Origin: an uncultured Robinsoniella sp. | GTDB lineage: Bacteria; Bacillota; Clostridia; Lachnospirales; Lachnospiraceae | Length of the DNA stretch: 64,000 bases | NCBI GenBank assembly: GCA_900540475.1 | Contig: UQGG01000002.1 | Span: forward strand, 62,001 to 126,000 | Direction of reading: 5' to 3' | Shown: piece by piece, positions 1-10,000 of the stretch | Layout of the letters: each line of letters begins with the position of its first letter | Position numbering within the stretch: position 1 is the stretch's first letter | Notes under the pieces: model-generated | Told to the model about the DNA's origin: nothing | Seen by the model: the letters and a program-made list of their open reading frames with translations, nothing else | Databases searched by the model: none | Made by a program: the position numbers and the translations under genes

Positions 1-227
1 CGGTTAAAGGCTGCATCTGAAGTGAGCGCTTTTATTTTGGACAGCTCCATCCCCATATCCCGAAAAAGCAGAATCTGCTGAAGTGCGTCCACTTCTGCTT
101 CTCCATAAATGCGGTATCCGGATTCATTTACATAAGCCGGATGCAGCAGGCCAATTCCATCGTAATAGCGCAGTGCCCGGGTAGTGATTCCAGCCAGTTT
201 TGCCAGTTTTTGAATGGTGTATTCCAT
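1..227 (-). CDS. MerR family transcriptional regulator, N-terminal part (cut by window edge)
   Basis: The reading frame starts at an ATG at 227 with an AGGAGG ribosome-binding site six bases upstream, and runs off the left edge. The visible 75 residues begin MEYTIQKLAKLAGITTRALR and contain a MerR-type winged helix-turn-helix with the typical RYYDGIGLLHP wing, followed by the start of the dimerisation helix. MerR proteins bind a palindrome in an over-long promoter spacer and switch the gene on by twisting DNA. The effector domain is outside the window, so the ligand cannot be named; a TipA-like or BmrR-like type is possible. It is transcribed away from the DUF1848 gene's upstream region, on the same strand. 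Confidence 0.88.
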   Translation of the reverse strand, partial: MEYTIQKLAKLAGITTRALRYYDGIGLLHPAYVNESGYRIYGEAEVDALQQILLFRDMGMELSKIKALTSDAAFN

Positions 228-322
228 CTTCTCACCTCCTGATAAATCTATCTTAAACCTTTACGCAGCGTCAATGTCAAGGGTTTTTATGACTGTTAAT
301 AATTGAATTGTTTAATCAATCT

Positions 323-1255
323 TTAAAACAGACTTAACTGTCTCTCTTTCAAACTTTTTACATTCCGGTCCTTTACGATGTCCTTATCTCCCAATGCGCT
401 GCAAAGCAGTGGAGAATTCCTGTCGTATTTTACATTATTCTCTAGGGTGAGTTCCTGATTTAAATTGGCATAACAATATACACAGCCATTTTTACAGGTA
501 TTATATAATCCGATATCGATACTGGCAGCGCAGCCGCATTCCAATCTCTGGTTCTTATCCTTTTCCACCTTCAGAGGACAGTCTATGATCCGGGAAAGCA
601 GTCTGTCATCAATACATCTGCCATGTGCAATACCGTATTTTTCAAGATCGATATCCTCTGCGCAGGTTTCCAGTACTATCCCATACCGGGACGCCGTCTT
701 GGAAAATGCCTCCGCCAGATATTCTTTTTCCTCCCTGTCTGCCGGGCGGATCCCCATCTGCTTCATTTTGTTTTTCATCTTGGTATAAAAATCCAGATAA
801 CTGAAAACGCATTTCTTCGTATAGGGTGCAAGCACTTCCGCCATATATGAAAATTGATCCAAATGGTACTGTGCTGTATAAGTATTATTGATTATAACCG
901 GATCATAACGCCAGATCACATGTTCCTTTCCGATCATTTCCGAAAGGATTTTAAAGCTTTCCATCCGCTCTTTAAGCGGCGGAAGATGTTCTTCTATTTC
1001 CCTCCCGTATGGATTTATGGTGTATTGAAAATAATATGCATATTCCTTTAATTCCTTCAGCCTTTTCAGCATAGGCTTTGGATTTTTCGTCCAGAAGACA
1101 ATGCCGTCCACGACTTCCGGCGACAGATCTATCCGGCTGATCTGATGGGCATTCATAGGGTTTCTGACCCACACCTGCTTTTCCTGAATCCGGTTTAGAA
1201 ACCAATCGGTGTAAAACGATGGTATGTCGGTTCTTCTGCTTGCACTGATTATCAT
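323..1255 (-). CDS. DUF1848 family protein with C-terminal cysteine cluster
   Basis: About 310 residues starting IISASRRTDIP after the initiator, the hallmark N-terminus of DUF1848. The C-terminal third carries a cysteine cluster (CGC, then CKNGCVYCYAN), which resembles the Cx3Cx2C iron-sulfur motif of radical SAM proteins, although placed at the C-terminus. I therefore infer an iron-sulfur protein possibly related to the spore photoproduct lyase group; the reaction is not known to me. Two ATGs lie six bases apart; a GGGGG run abuts the first, so the second (1255) has the better ribosome-binding spacing. It stands alone on the minus strand between unrelated genes. Confidence 0.82.
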   Translation of the reverse strand: MIISASRRTDIPSFYTDWFLNRIQEKQVWVRNPMNAHQISRIDLSPEVVDGIVFWTKNPKPMLKRLKELKEYAYYFQYTINPYGREIEEHLPPLKERMESFKILSEMIGKEHVIWRYDPVIINNTYTAQYHLDQFSYMAEVLAPYTKKCVFSYLDFYTKMKNKMKQMGIRPADREEKEYLAEAFSKTASRYGIVLETCAEDIDLEKYGIAHGRCIDDRLLSRIIDCPLKVEKDKNQRLECGCAASIDIGLYNTCKNGCVYCYANLNQELTLENNVKYDRNSPLLCSALGDKDIVKDRNVKSLKERQLSLF

Positions 1256-1380
1256 GGTCATCCCCCATTTCGTGAGTAATAAACGTTCTTTTTATATACT
1301 GTACTATTTTATGAAGGATGCGTCAACCCAATATAAACCTAAATCTAGCTTCATGATTTTTTCACTATTCTGATAAATCT

Positions 1381-1407
1381 TTAAAAGCCCGGGACTATGC
1401 CCAGGCT
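1381..1407 (-). terminator. Rho-independent terminator of the LytTR-ABC operon
   Basis: An 8-bp stem (1386-1393 with 1400-1407, one G-T pair) with a six-base loop, followed on the minus strand by a T-rich tract (TTTTAA). It lies ten bases after the permease stop codon. Confidence 0.75.
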
Positions 1408-1416
1408 CTTATATTC

Positions 1417-2118
1417 TCAGCTATCTAACCGGTTTCTCCTGAATACGACTACGAATACAGCAATCAGTACTATAAAATTTACAGCCGTTATGAGTACCCC
1501 TTCCCAGCTGATCCCGTCCATCTTTTCCACAAACATGCTGATCTGATGTCCGTAAGTAAATTTAGCTATCTGTCCAATCTTGTCATTAAACTTTGCCAGC
1601 ATGGGCAGAAATGCAAAGATCATTCCAAAGGGCAGTGCCAGCCCGTTTGCAGCCATCATGTTTTTTGCATAGGATCCAATTGCCAATCCCAGCACTATGG
1701 ATATCACACTTCCGACCCCTAACGCGCCCATAAACATCAGCATCTCAACCGGTGTATATCCGCCCAGAAATAAAAAGAGTACTCCGGTAACCATGGTGCA
1801 CAGGAAGACAAAGCCTCCAATGCTGATCAGATACTCCATTGGATTCACATTAGACATAAGAAGTACCCTCAGAGTATTTTTTTCTTTTTCCTCCGACATC
1901 ATGGATGAAGTGGCTACAATTGGTGTAAAAACACCATGCATAACTCCAAATATAGATATGAAAAAGGCACTGTTCCCCATCTCTTTTCCCATACTCTGTG
2001 TCATAACCATTGCAATTACCGGAAATGTAAAAAATAAGATTAATACCTGCATATTGTGTGCCGTATCCTTTATCTGTTTGCAAAACAGCGCCTGTAATGT
2101 CTTTGCCTGTATACTCAT
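1417..2118 (-). CDS. ABC-2 type transporter permease
   Basis: A 233-residue membrane protein with about six hydrophobic segments, of the ABC-2 permease type that exports drugs, peptides or lipids. The start chosen is ATG 2118, which has an AGGAGA site upstream and overlaps the ATPase stop codon in an ATGA arrangement, implying translational coupling. An in-frame extension to 2193 exists but would read through the end of the ATPase gene and has no better ribosome-binding site. It is the last gene of the LytTR-DUF3021-ATPase-permease operon. The substrate cannot be read from the sequence; bacteriocin or membrane-stress efflux is typical for such operons (inference). Confidence 0.87.
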   Translation of the reverse strand: MSIQAKTLQALFCKQIKDTAHNMQVLILFFTFPVIAMVMTQSMGKEMGNSAFFISIFGVMHGVFTPIVATSSMMSEEKEKNTLRVLLMSNVNPMEYLISIGGFVFLCTMVTGVLFLFLGGYTPVEMLMFMGALGVGSVISIVLGLAIGSYAKNMMAANGLALPFGMIFAFLPMLAKFNDKIGQIAKFTYGHQISMFVEKMDGISWEGVLITAVNFIVLIAVFVVVFRRNRLDS

Positions 2119-2960
2119 AGCAGTCTCCTTCCTGTTAACTCCACAAATACCGTTTCCAGATTGGGTTCCGAAGAATGTATGGATTCCACGCATTCATCCT
2201 GAAAATATCCCATAATCTTATCCGCATTTTCCCTTGTATTTTTCAGCTTTACCATTGACTTATCTTTACACAGAATCGTAATGATATTCTGTGTATTGTA
2301 CTTTCTGCAAAGTTCTTCCGGTACTCCATATTCTACGATCCTGCCGTCATTTAACAGCGCCACATGGTCACAGAGCCTGTATGCCTCATCCATATTATGA
2401 GTGGTGAGGAATATCGTTGTTCCCTCCTGCTTTAATTCCTGCAAAAGTCCATGAATCGTCTGTGTCACCGCCGGGTCCAGACCGCTTGTGGGTTCATCCA
2501 GAAATAAAAGTTTTGGACTATGAAGCATTGCCCTTGCCAGAACCAGTCTCTGTCTCATCCCTTTGGACAATTTTTCCACTGCCTTTTTGGCTGCATCTTC
2601 CAGTCCCACCCGTTTCAGCAGTTCCTCAATCCGTTTCTTATCCACTCCGTAAATCCGTGCCGGCAGCAGCATATTATCGTAGCAGCTCAGCCGGTCATAC
2701 AAGCCGCTGTTATCCAGAACCATACCGATCATCTTATAATCTTCCCTGTCCAGCCGGGAGCAGGATTTTCCAAAAATCTTCCCTTCCCCCCTGTCCGGCT
2801 TTAACTGCCCGGTTAATATTTTAATCAGCGTTGTCTTTCCCGCTCCTGAAGGTCCCAGAAGCCCAAAAATTTCCCCTTCTTTGATTTTCAAATTCACTTC
2901 ATCCAATACACATTTATCATTGAACGATTTGGATATATTTCGAATTACAATCTCTCCCAT
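2115..2960 (-). CDS. ABC transporter ATP-binding protein (export type)
   Basis: 281 residues. Walker A GPSGAGKT at residues 36-43, signature LSKGMRQRL near residue 135, Walker B LLFLDEP near 155 and a switch histidine (TTHNMDEA). A C-terminal extension of roughly 70 residues (ending LTGRRLL) is typical of BcrA/NatA-like export ATPases. It begins two bases after the DUF3021 stop and overlaps the permease start by four bases, so the two make one exporter. Energises transport by ATP hydrolysis at the inner face of the membrane. Confidence 0.95.
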   Translation of the reverse strand: MGEIVIRNISKSFNDKCVLDEVNLKIKEGEIFGLLGPSGAGKTTLIKILTGQLKPDRGEGKIFGKSCSRLDREDYKMIGMVLDNSGLYDRLSCYDNMLLPARIYGVDKKRIEELLKRVGLEDAAKKAVEKLSKGMRQRLVLARAMLHSPKLLFLDEPTSGLDPAVTQTIHGLLQELKQEGTTIFLTTHNMDEAYRLCDHVALLNDGRIVEYGVPEELCRKYNTQNIITILCKDKSMVKLKNTRENADKIMGYFQDECVESIHSSEPNLETVFVELTGRRLL

Positions 2961-2962
2961 GC

Positions 2963-3460
2963 CTATTCGCCCTCCTTAGAATCAACCTTTTTTTTCGCTT
3001 TATAATCGTTTAACAGTCTGTCGTACTTCTTCCCTTCCAGCTTCGTCTTAATCACCATGAGTATGGTGCTGATAATAAAACAGCCTCCAAAAGAGACAAA
3101 AAAACCAATCCACGCCGGCCAGAAATCCAAAGGAAACCATCCAAAGCATATTACAAAAATTAAAATTACAACTACAATCAGCACCACCATAATTACCGTG
3201 CGCCAGACCATCATGACATTTTGAAAACACTTAGCGGACATGCTGAAACTCTGTACCAAATTTACTGCAATGGAGCAAAAAAACAGCTGCAGGATTGTGG
3301 TATTGGCAATTCCCCTGCCACCCAGCTGATACAGATTGGAAACCTCCATTGCATCTTCTCCAAAGAAATAACCGATAATTGCAATAAACAAGACTTCAAC
3401 GGTAAATATAATCATTACCCTGGCTGCAAATTTATATTTCGAAAGAATTTTATCACTCAT
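2963..3460 (-). CDS. DUF3021 membrane protein
   Basis: 165 residues with four hydrophobic segments (near residues 13-32, 48-68, 85-107 and 115-136) and a charged C-terminal tail. This matches DUF3021, a family nearly always paired with a LytTR regulator, where the membrane protein is thought to hold back or inform the regulator (family knowledge; mechanism inferred). Its ATG follows the LytTR stop codon directly (TAA then ATG), with a GGGGGTG site inside the end of the upstream gene, so the two are co-translated. Confidence 0.85.
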   Translation of the reverse strand: MSDKILSKYKFAARVMIIFTVEVLFIAIIGYFFGEDAMEVSNLYQLGGRGIANTTILQLFFCSIAVNLVQSFSMSAKCFQNVMMVWRTVIMVVLIVVVILIFVICFGWFPLDFWPAWIGFFVSFGGCFIISTILMVIKTKLEGKKYDRLLNDYKAKKKVDSKEGE

Positions 3461-3901
3461 TTATTTCACCCCCAATTTCTCTCTGATTATTCCGGCATAC
3501 TGTCTGGATACGAATACTTTTTCTCCATTATTCATGGTTACCAGGATTCTTCCGTCGATATCCGGGCGCAGCGACTTAATCTGATTAAAATTTATGATAC
3601 AGGATTTCCCGGCTCGGAAAAAATCCATATCTGCAAGCTGCTCTTCCAGTTCATATAACTTTAATGGTGTTTCATAAACTGCCGAATCCGTGTAAAAAAA
3701 GGTTTTTTTATCTACGGTATCAATATAGAGGATATTGGAAGTATCCAATATATAGGTCTGTTTATCTCTTGTTCCGGTAATTTTGTGGTCCATCATCTGC
3801 AGCATTGCAATTATTTTATCTGTTTTATCATTTGCGCATGGGCAATTAATTGTAATCTCCGTCTCACTGAAACTGCTGTCCTCCCTTACATGTATCTTCA
3901 C
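3461..3901 (-). CDS. LytTR DNA-binding domain regulator
   Basis: 146 residues, no receiver domain. The C-terminal ~100 residues form a LytTR beta-type DNA-binding domain (ILYIDTVDKKTFFYT, FFRAGKSCIINFNQIKSLRP, VFVSRQYAGIIREKLG). The start is a GTG at 3901 with AGGAGG seven bases upstream; no ATG is near. It heads a four-gene operon with DUF3021 and an ABC exporter. A consensus-like promoter (3942-3970) and two direct repeats of TCTAAGTTGY spaced 21 bp (3980-4010) lie just upstream, which suggests it activates its own operon. Confidence 0.92.
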   Translation of the reverse strand: MKIHVREDSSFSETEITINCPCANDKTDKIIAMLQMMDHKITGTRDKQTYILDTSNILYIDTVDKKTFFYTDSAVYETPLKLYELEEQLADMDFFRAGKSCIINFNQIKSLRPDIDGRILVTMNNGEKVFVSRQYAGIIREKLGVK

Positions 3902-3941
3902 CCTTCCACCTCCTGGCGCAAATCACTTTTTATTTATTCTA

Positions 3942-3970
3942 ACTATACACACTGGCTTTTTTAATTTCAA
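3942..3970 (-). promoter_or_regulatory. Sigma-A type promoter of the LytTR operon
   Basis: Read on the minus strand: -35 TTGAAA (3965-3970), 17-bp spacer, -10 TATAGT (3942-3947). The start codon is about 35 bp downstream. The promoter sits immediately downstream of the candidate LytTR boxes. Confidence 0.72.
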
Positions 3971-3979
3971 CCCGGTTTT

Positions 3980-4010
3980 TCTAAGTTGCGGAAATTATAG
4001 TCTAAGTTGT
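3980..4010 (-). promoter_or_regulatory. Candidate LytTR operator: two direct repeats 21 bp apart
   Basis: TCTAAGTTGC (3980-3989) and TCTAAGTTGT (4001-4010) are direct repeats whose starts are 21 bp apart, two turns of the helix. LytTR proteins bind direct repeats of about 9-10 bp with such spacing (family knowledge). The pair lies 10-40 bp upstream of the -35 element, the position of an activator site. Confidence 0.6.
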
Positions 4011-4039
4011 AAAAAGACGGTATAGCACATGCTATACCG
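4011..4039 (-). terminator. Rho-independent terminator of the rhamnosidase gene
   Basis: Perfect 9-bp stem CGGTATAGC (4018-4026) with GCTATACCG (4031-4039), four-base loop, then CTTTTT on the minus strand. It ends the GH78 gene and sits against the LytTR operator region. Confidence 0.88.
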
Positions 4040-4084
4040 CCCTTCTTAACTATTGTATTTTATCTTGTGTAATTAAGACTTATT

Positions 4085-7000
4085 TTAAACCACTTCTACT
4101 TTTACTTTTGTGCTCTTTCCATTGCTGGTTTTGATTGTAATTTCGACTCTTCCCTTTTTCTTAGCCGCTATTTTCCCCTTTTTATTTACTGAGACAATTC
4201 TATCAGCAGAAGATGTATAAGTGATTTTATCCGTAGCCGTAATTGGTGATCTGGTAATTTTCAGTTGGTAACTCTTACCCCTTTTCAAGGTGACTTTCTT
4301 CTTATCTGCAGTAATCTTATTTGTTTTTACAGCGCTTTTTACAACTTTTATTCTGCAGATCGCTTTTGCACCTTTTACGGTAGTAACTATAATACTGGTA
4401 TTTCCAGCTTTTTTTGCAATAATCTTCCCTGATTTCGTTACCGTTGCAATTTTTTTATTTTTACTTGTCCAGCTTTTGATTTTGTCACCAGACAGGAGTC
4501 CCGATGCTTTCAACGCTTTTGTGCTCTTCTTTAATTGCAGTTTTATAGAAGATGCGTTTAATTTAACTCTTGGTTTTACTACTTTAATGGTACAGGAACC
4601 GGATACGTTACTTCCATCTGCCGCTGTGGCGGTTATCCGTACCGTTCCATCTTTTTTAGCGGTAACTTTTCCCTGGCTGTCAACAGTTGCGACTTTTGTA
4701 TCCGATGAAGTCCAATTAAAGTTCTTATTAGTGGCACTTTCTGGAAGTACCACCGCTCTTACCGAAGTCTTATCTTTCACAAAGATCCTGTTTGATGAAG
4801 CAGTAACGGAAATATGATTAACCTTTACATCCGATGGAGGCAATACTTTCAATGTTACAGTGGCTGTCCCAAATTTATCATGATCTGCCTCTGATACAGC
4901 CCGAACAGTTAACAGTGCAGCTGTTTCATCCATGCCTACTGTAAGTACACCATCATTGGAAATTGTGGTTGCCCCACTGTGATTTCCGGTAACAGACCAT
5001 GTTACTGTCTGCTGCGGTTCATTCTTTCCCATTACGGATGCCGTAAATCTCTGTGTTTTTCCTCTTTCCAGTACCGTTGACCCCGGAGATACTTTTACGC
5101 TTTCTACAACCGGTTCTCTGTCTGCTTCTTTCAGGTCTTTCATTGCCTGATTCAGCGCCTGCGCAGCAGTATCTACGGTTTCCTGATCTGCAGTTTCATC
5201 ACGAAGTATCCTTTTTGCTTCTTCTAATGCTTCCTGGAAATCTTTCCAGCTGGATTCCGTATAATCAGCCTGTTTACCATCATAAGTTTTTGCACTTCCG
5301 ATTGCTTTTTCCAGAACAGCTTTATCAATCACCGGTATGTTATCCCGATTATATACCCCCATTTCAGCCAGCTGCAGGAAATAATAATCTCTGTCCGCTG
5401 CCGCCGGATCGCCTAATTTGGTTACATGCAGTCTGACATACCTTGCATTTACAGCTTCAAAAGTAAATACGGAAGGCTTGCCAACTGCCGCTTTATAATC
5501 CGTATTGCTTACAATCGTATTATATTGCGTTTCATCTTCTTTGCGAACCTCAAATGAAAAATCTTTCGGGAAATTCGGTGCACCACCATTGATGCTAAGC
5601 GTATCCGACCTTGGATAGAGCTGGAAACGATTGAAATCCATATCTTCCCCTAAATCAATTTCTACCCAATAATCCACCTCCGGTGACTGCCCTTGCATTG
5701 TCGTATAGCCCAGGCTTCCGGATTCACTGGTTAAAATACCATCTACGAGATTTGCATGTGACCATGCATCGATATCCCAACCGGTTTCATTACTGGTGAC
5801 CGGCTGCTGCCACGCAAGATTTTCACTGCCACTCCATGCAAATTCTGCTGCTAATGTCATATTGTTCAGAGGTGTAACTGTAATCTGTGATCCATCAGCA
5901 GATTCATCTCCACTCCACCCTACGCAGGCGTAATCTATATCATTAACCGGAACAGCTTTGATTGTAATCGATTTTCCCTTTTCTACTTTAATACCGGATG
6001 GCATTACCTGCATCTCACTGCCATCTACGCTTATGAGACACGGAATAGTTGAATCTGCATTTTTCAGTGTGATATTACAGTATTGGGCCACACCTGTACT
6101 AAAGTGGTAAGAGCCTGAAACCGCTTCAAATACAGCTTTATTATCTTTTGTTTCAATGTAGGATAATCCATCTTTTTCTGCCGTCACTTCTGCAGATGAT
6201 TTACCATTAACCGAAACTGTTTCACCATCCTCTACCGGAATCAAAATTGTTGCAGTTGTATTTGCAGGTATTACGGCATCATAATTAAATTTTGCATCCT
6301 GATAACTCCAGTTGCTGACAATGCTGCCGTATGCCGAATCATAAGTGCAATCCACTTTCTGAATCGACTGATCCGGTGATGGCTGAAGAATCATATGCTT
6401 GAATCCCGGGTTCTGGGTGTCATACATAATTCCTGCCATGTAGCCATACATCCATTCTGCAACTGCACCATAAGCATAGTGGTTAAACGAGTTCATGCTG
6501 ACCGGACCAAATCCGTCTTCAATTGTATAAGAATTCCATCGTTCCCATACAGTAGTAGCCCCCTGATCTACCGAATACAGCCAGGACGGATTACCATGCT
6601 GAAGCAGCAGCTGATAAGCTACATCGGTTGCTCCGATATCTGATAATGTCTGCATAATAATTGCGGTACCTAAAAATCCGGTCTGCAGTTTATTACCATT
6701 GCGTTTGATATTATCTAATAATGCCTGTTTTACTACAGCTTTAGAATTTTCATCTGGAAGTAAATCCATTTTTAATGCCATCAGACATGCCGTCTGTTCT
6801 GTACGCTTCAGACTGCCGTCTTCCTGCACAAACATTTCCTGGAAAAATGCTTTTTCTTCTTCATATAGTGCCTGATACCGCATGGCATCCTCTGTTTTGC
6901 CCAGTACGGCAGCCATTTCTGACATCATTGCGGCATCCCAGGCATAATAGGCGATTCCAAACAGATTTTGTATATCATCGTCATTACTTTCATATGCTAA

Positions 7001-10000
7001 CCAGTCGCCATGATTGTGGCCTCCGCCCATCTTATTCGTGGATGCCATAAAAATATCCATGAAGTCCTGCATGTTACTATAATTTTCTTCAATTACCGTG
7101 GCATCCCCATACATTTTATAAAGGTTATAGGGTATGATAATGCCTGCATCTCCCCATCCAAGCTGTCCAATCTCGCCATATCCATTGTAAGGTGCAGTAT
7201 CCGGATAAGCTCCGTTGTATTCGCCCTCAGTCACCTGAGAATCATTCATATCATCCATATATTTTCTCAGGAACCCCTTGGAATCTGCATTATATGCAGC
7301 TGCAGATGAAAATACCTGCGTGTCTGCCGTCCATCCTTTTCGCTCATCACGCTGCGGGCAATCGGTAGGTACGGAAAGATAATTGCTATACTGTCCCCAC
7401 AAAATATTGCTGATCAGCTGATTTACATCGTCATCCGAGGTGGCGATTTTTCCAGTATCATCTGTCACAGAACTCACTACAATACCTTTCATTCCATGAA
7501 TCGTCACATCCTGCGTTGTAGTAACTTCTACATATCGAAATCCATAAAAGCTGGAAGTGGAATGATAACTTTCAATCCCGTCACCACTCATAATATAACG
7601 TCCAGCAGCCTTTGCAGACCGGAGATTCGCTGTATAAATGCTGCCTTGTGCACCATCATTGCCACGGGATTTCAGTCCGTTATTGTCATTGAGCATTTCG
7701 CTGTGACGCATGGTCAGGATCGTACCCTTTTTACCTTCTGCCTGTATCTCGTCCCAGCCTGCAAAGTTCTGTCCCATATCGAATACAGCTGTCTCTCCCG
7801 CTTTCAGAATAAAACCGGATACCGGAGCATAATTTCCTGTTATATTGATCCTTCCAAACTGATTTTCATTTTCATCTACAACGCCTCTGTATACCACTGC
7901 AGATTGTGCAGTAAGTTCAAGATCATTCCGAACGCGTACAGACGGTCCATCCTGTGGGCAGAGTATCCCATTAAATTCTTTATTCAGATCTGCATATGTC
8001 CACTTTGAATCATCATAACCAGTCTGGCGGAATGACAAATCTGCATTCGCATCATAAGTTTCTCCATTATAGATATCACCATACAGGATAGGTCCCTGAA
8101 GAGCAGTCTTCCAGCTTCTGTCTGTTCCGATAACTCTGGTTGAACCATCCTCATAGGTCAGCAGAAGCTGGGCACGAAACGCTTCTTCTTTGCCATAGAA
8201 TCCTGCAACCTGTCCGGACCACCACCCTGAGGTCACATGTGCTGATATCACACTGGCTTCTTCTCCATTTACCATTTGTGTAACATCATAAGTATGGTAA
8301 ATCGTTCGTTTGGAGTGATGGGTATAACCTGGTTTTAATTCATCAAACACCACAGATCCATCATCCTGCCTGGTGCCAACACGTTCACCATTAATGAATA
8401 CATCATAAACCCCCAATCCGGCAGTATAAAGTTTCGCAGATACCAGATTATCACCTGGTGTTATTTCCTTACGAAATGTGGAAATCCCCTGAGGCGGCAG
8501 CAGAATACCAACACCCTTTGTTACAAATCTGCCCTCCTCTACCGCACCGGAAAGAAAAGGATTATCATGATCAAAATCATAGTCGTATACAATCTCTCCA
8601 CCCATATTATCCGTATAATCTACTAATCTAAGATTATCCACTGTTCCGTTTTCTTCAAGATCTGCACGAAATCCCAGATGCCCAATTTGAGGCTCAATTC
8701 CTTTTGAATTCTGATCGCTGAGCTCTCCAATGGAAAAAGTATCGATTAACTGATCATTCAAGTATGTTTGTATTTCTTTTTCTGTAACATCAATTTTAAC
8801 ATGTGCCGGATTGGACTTAAATTCCTCGGCTGAACCCAGATATGCTGTAACATCTTTATTATGACTGCTGTATGTAGCAAAGTTTCCATCCTTCCAGGTA
8901 TGGGGTTTGAATATAACCTTTCCCGGCTGATCCTTAGTATTTAGCTGTAACATGTAGAAATTGGATGTATCTGCCGCATTAAACAATAAGCTTACTGCAT
9001 CTGTAAGGCAGGTAATATCCGCCTCTACGGAATAATGCACTTTTTCTACCGTTTCTTCTTCTGTTTTCTCCAGAGCAATTGTTTCTTCTCCAGTATACTT
9101 TGTACTCAACCTGCCATTTTCAACAGCACCGTCATCAAAAGGATTATAACCATCCTCAAAATCATATTTTTTCAATACAATTCCGTCTGGATCTACAGAA
9201 TAATCGGTCAGTGTAATATTGTCCATCCACCCTGCTTCATCTTCTAATGAATGAGATCGGAAGCCCAAACGCCCTATGGTTCCGTTTAGCCCAATTCCTC
9301 CCAGCTCAGATGCGGGAATCTCCTCAATTAAATGATCATTCAGATAAGTTGATATGGATTCATTCGTTGCAACAACTTTTAGATGCTGCACATCCGTATC
9401 TTTTCCATTTATATACGGTGATACATTCATTTGCCGTACCGTATGAAAATTACCCGCTTTCTTATAATGTGGTTTAAATTCCATATATCCGTTTTTATTA
9501 TTAAACTGCCATAACAGAAAATTATTATTGTCTGTAGCTTCCAACAGCAGGCTGACGCTGGTAGTTACAATCTGAATATCGGCTTCCACAACATAGTTGG
9601 TCTCTCCTGCTGTGGAAATTGGCGGTTCAGTAGAATTTCCTACCTGTATCCACTGGGACTGGTTCCATCCCTCATTTCCCAACAAGCCCATTTCAAAACT
9701 GGCTGTATCTGACTGTATTTCTTTTCCGTCTTTATCCCATACTACCGCCTTCCAGTAGTAGGTTGTTGATGCTTCTAAGGGATTGCCTGCATATTTGATC
9801 CCTACTGATATATCACTCAATTGCTTTTGGGAGTCCCAGACTGCATCTGCAAATTCCACATCCTTTGCCACTATAATCTGATATGCTGTCTGGCACTGAC
9901 CCATTGTAGCTGCATTCATTTTCCAGCTAAAAACCGGATTAGCCGTATCAATACCCACCGGATTAACCAGATCATCTGTTTTCAAATCATATATTGTAGT

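Noticed and set aside
4290..4817. 175-codon open frame on the plus strand inside the rhamnosidase gene
   Set aside because: Antisense to the repetitive Ig-like region; hydrophobic composition comes from the reverse reading of lysine-rich codons.
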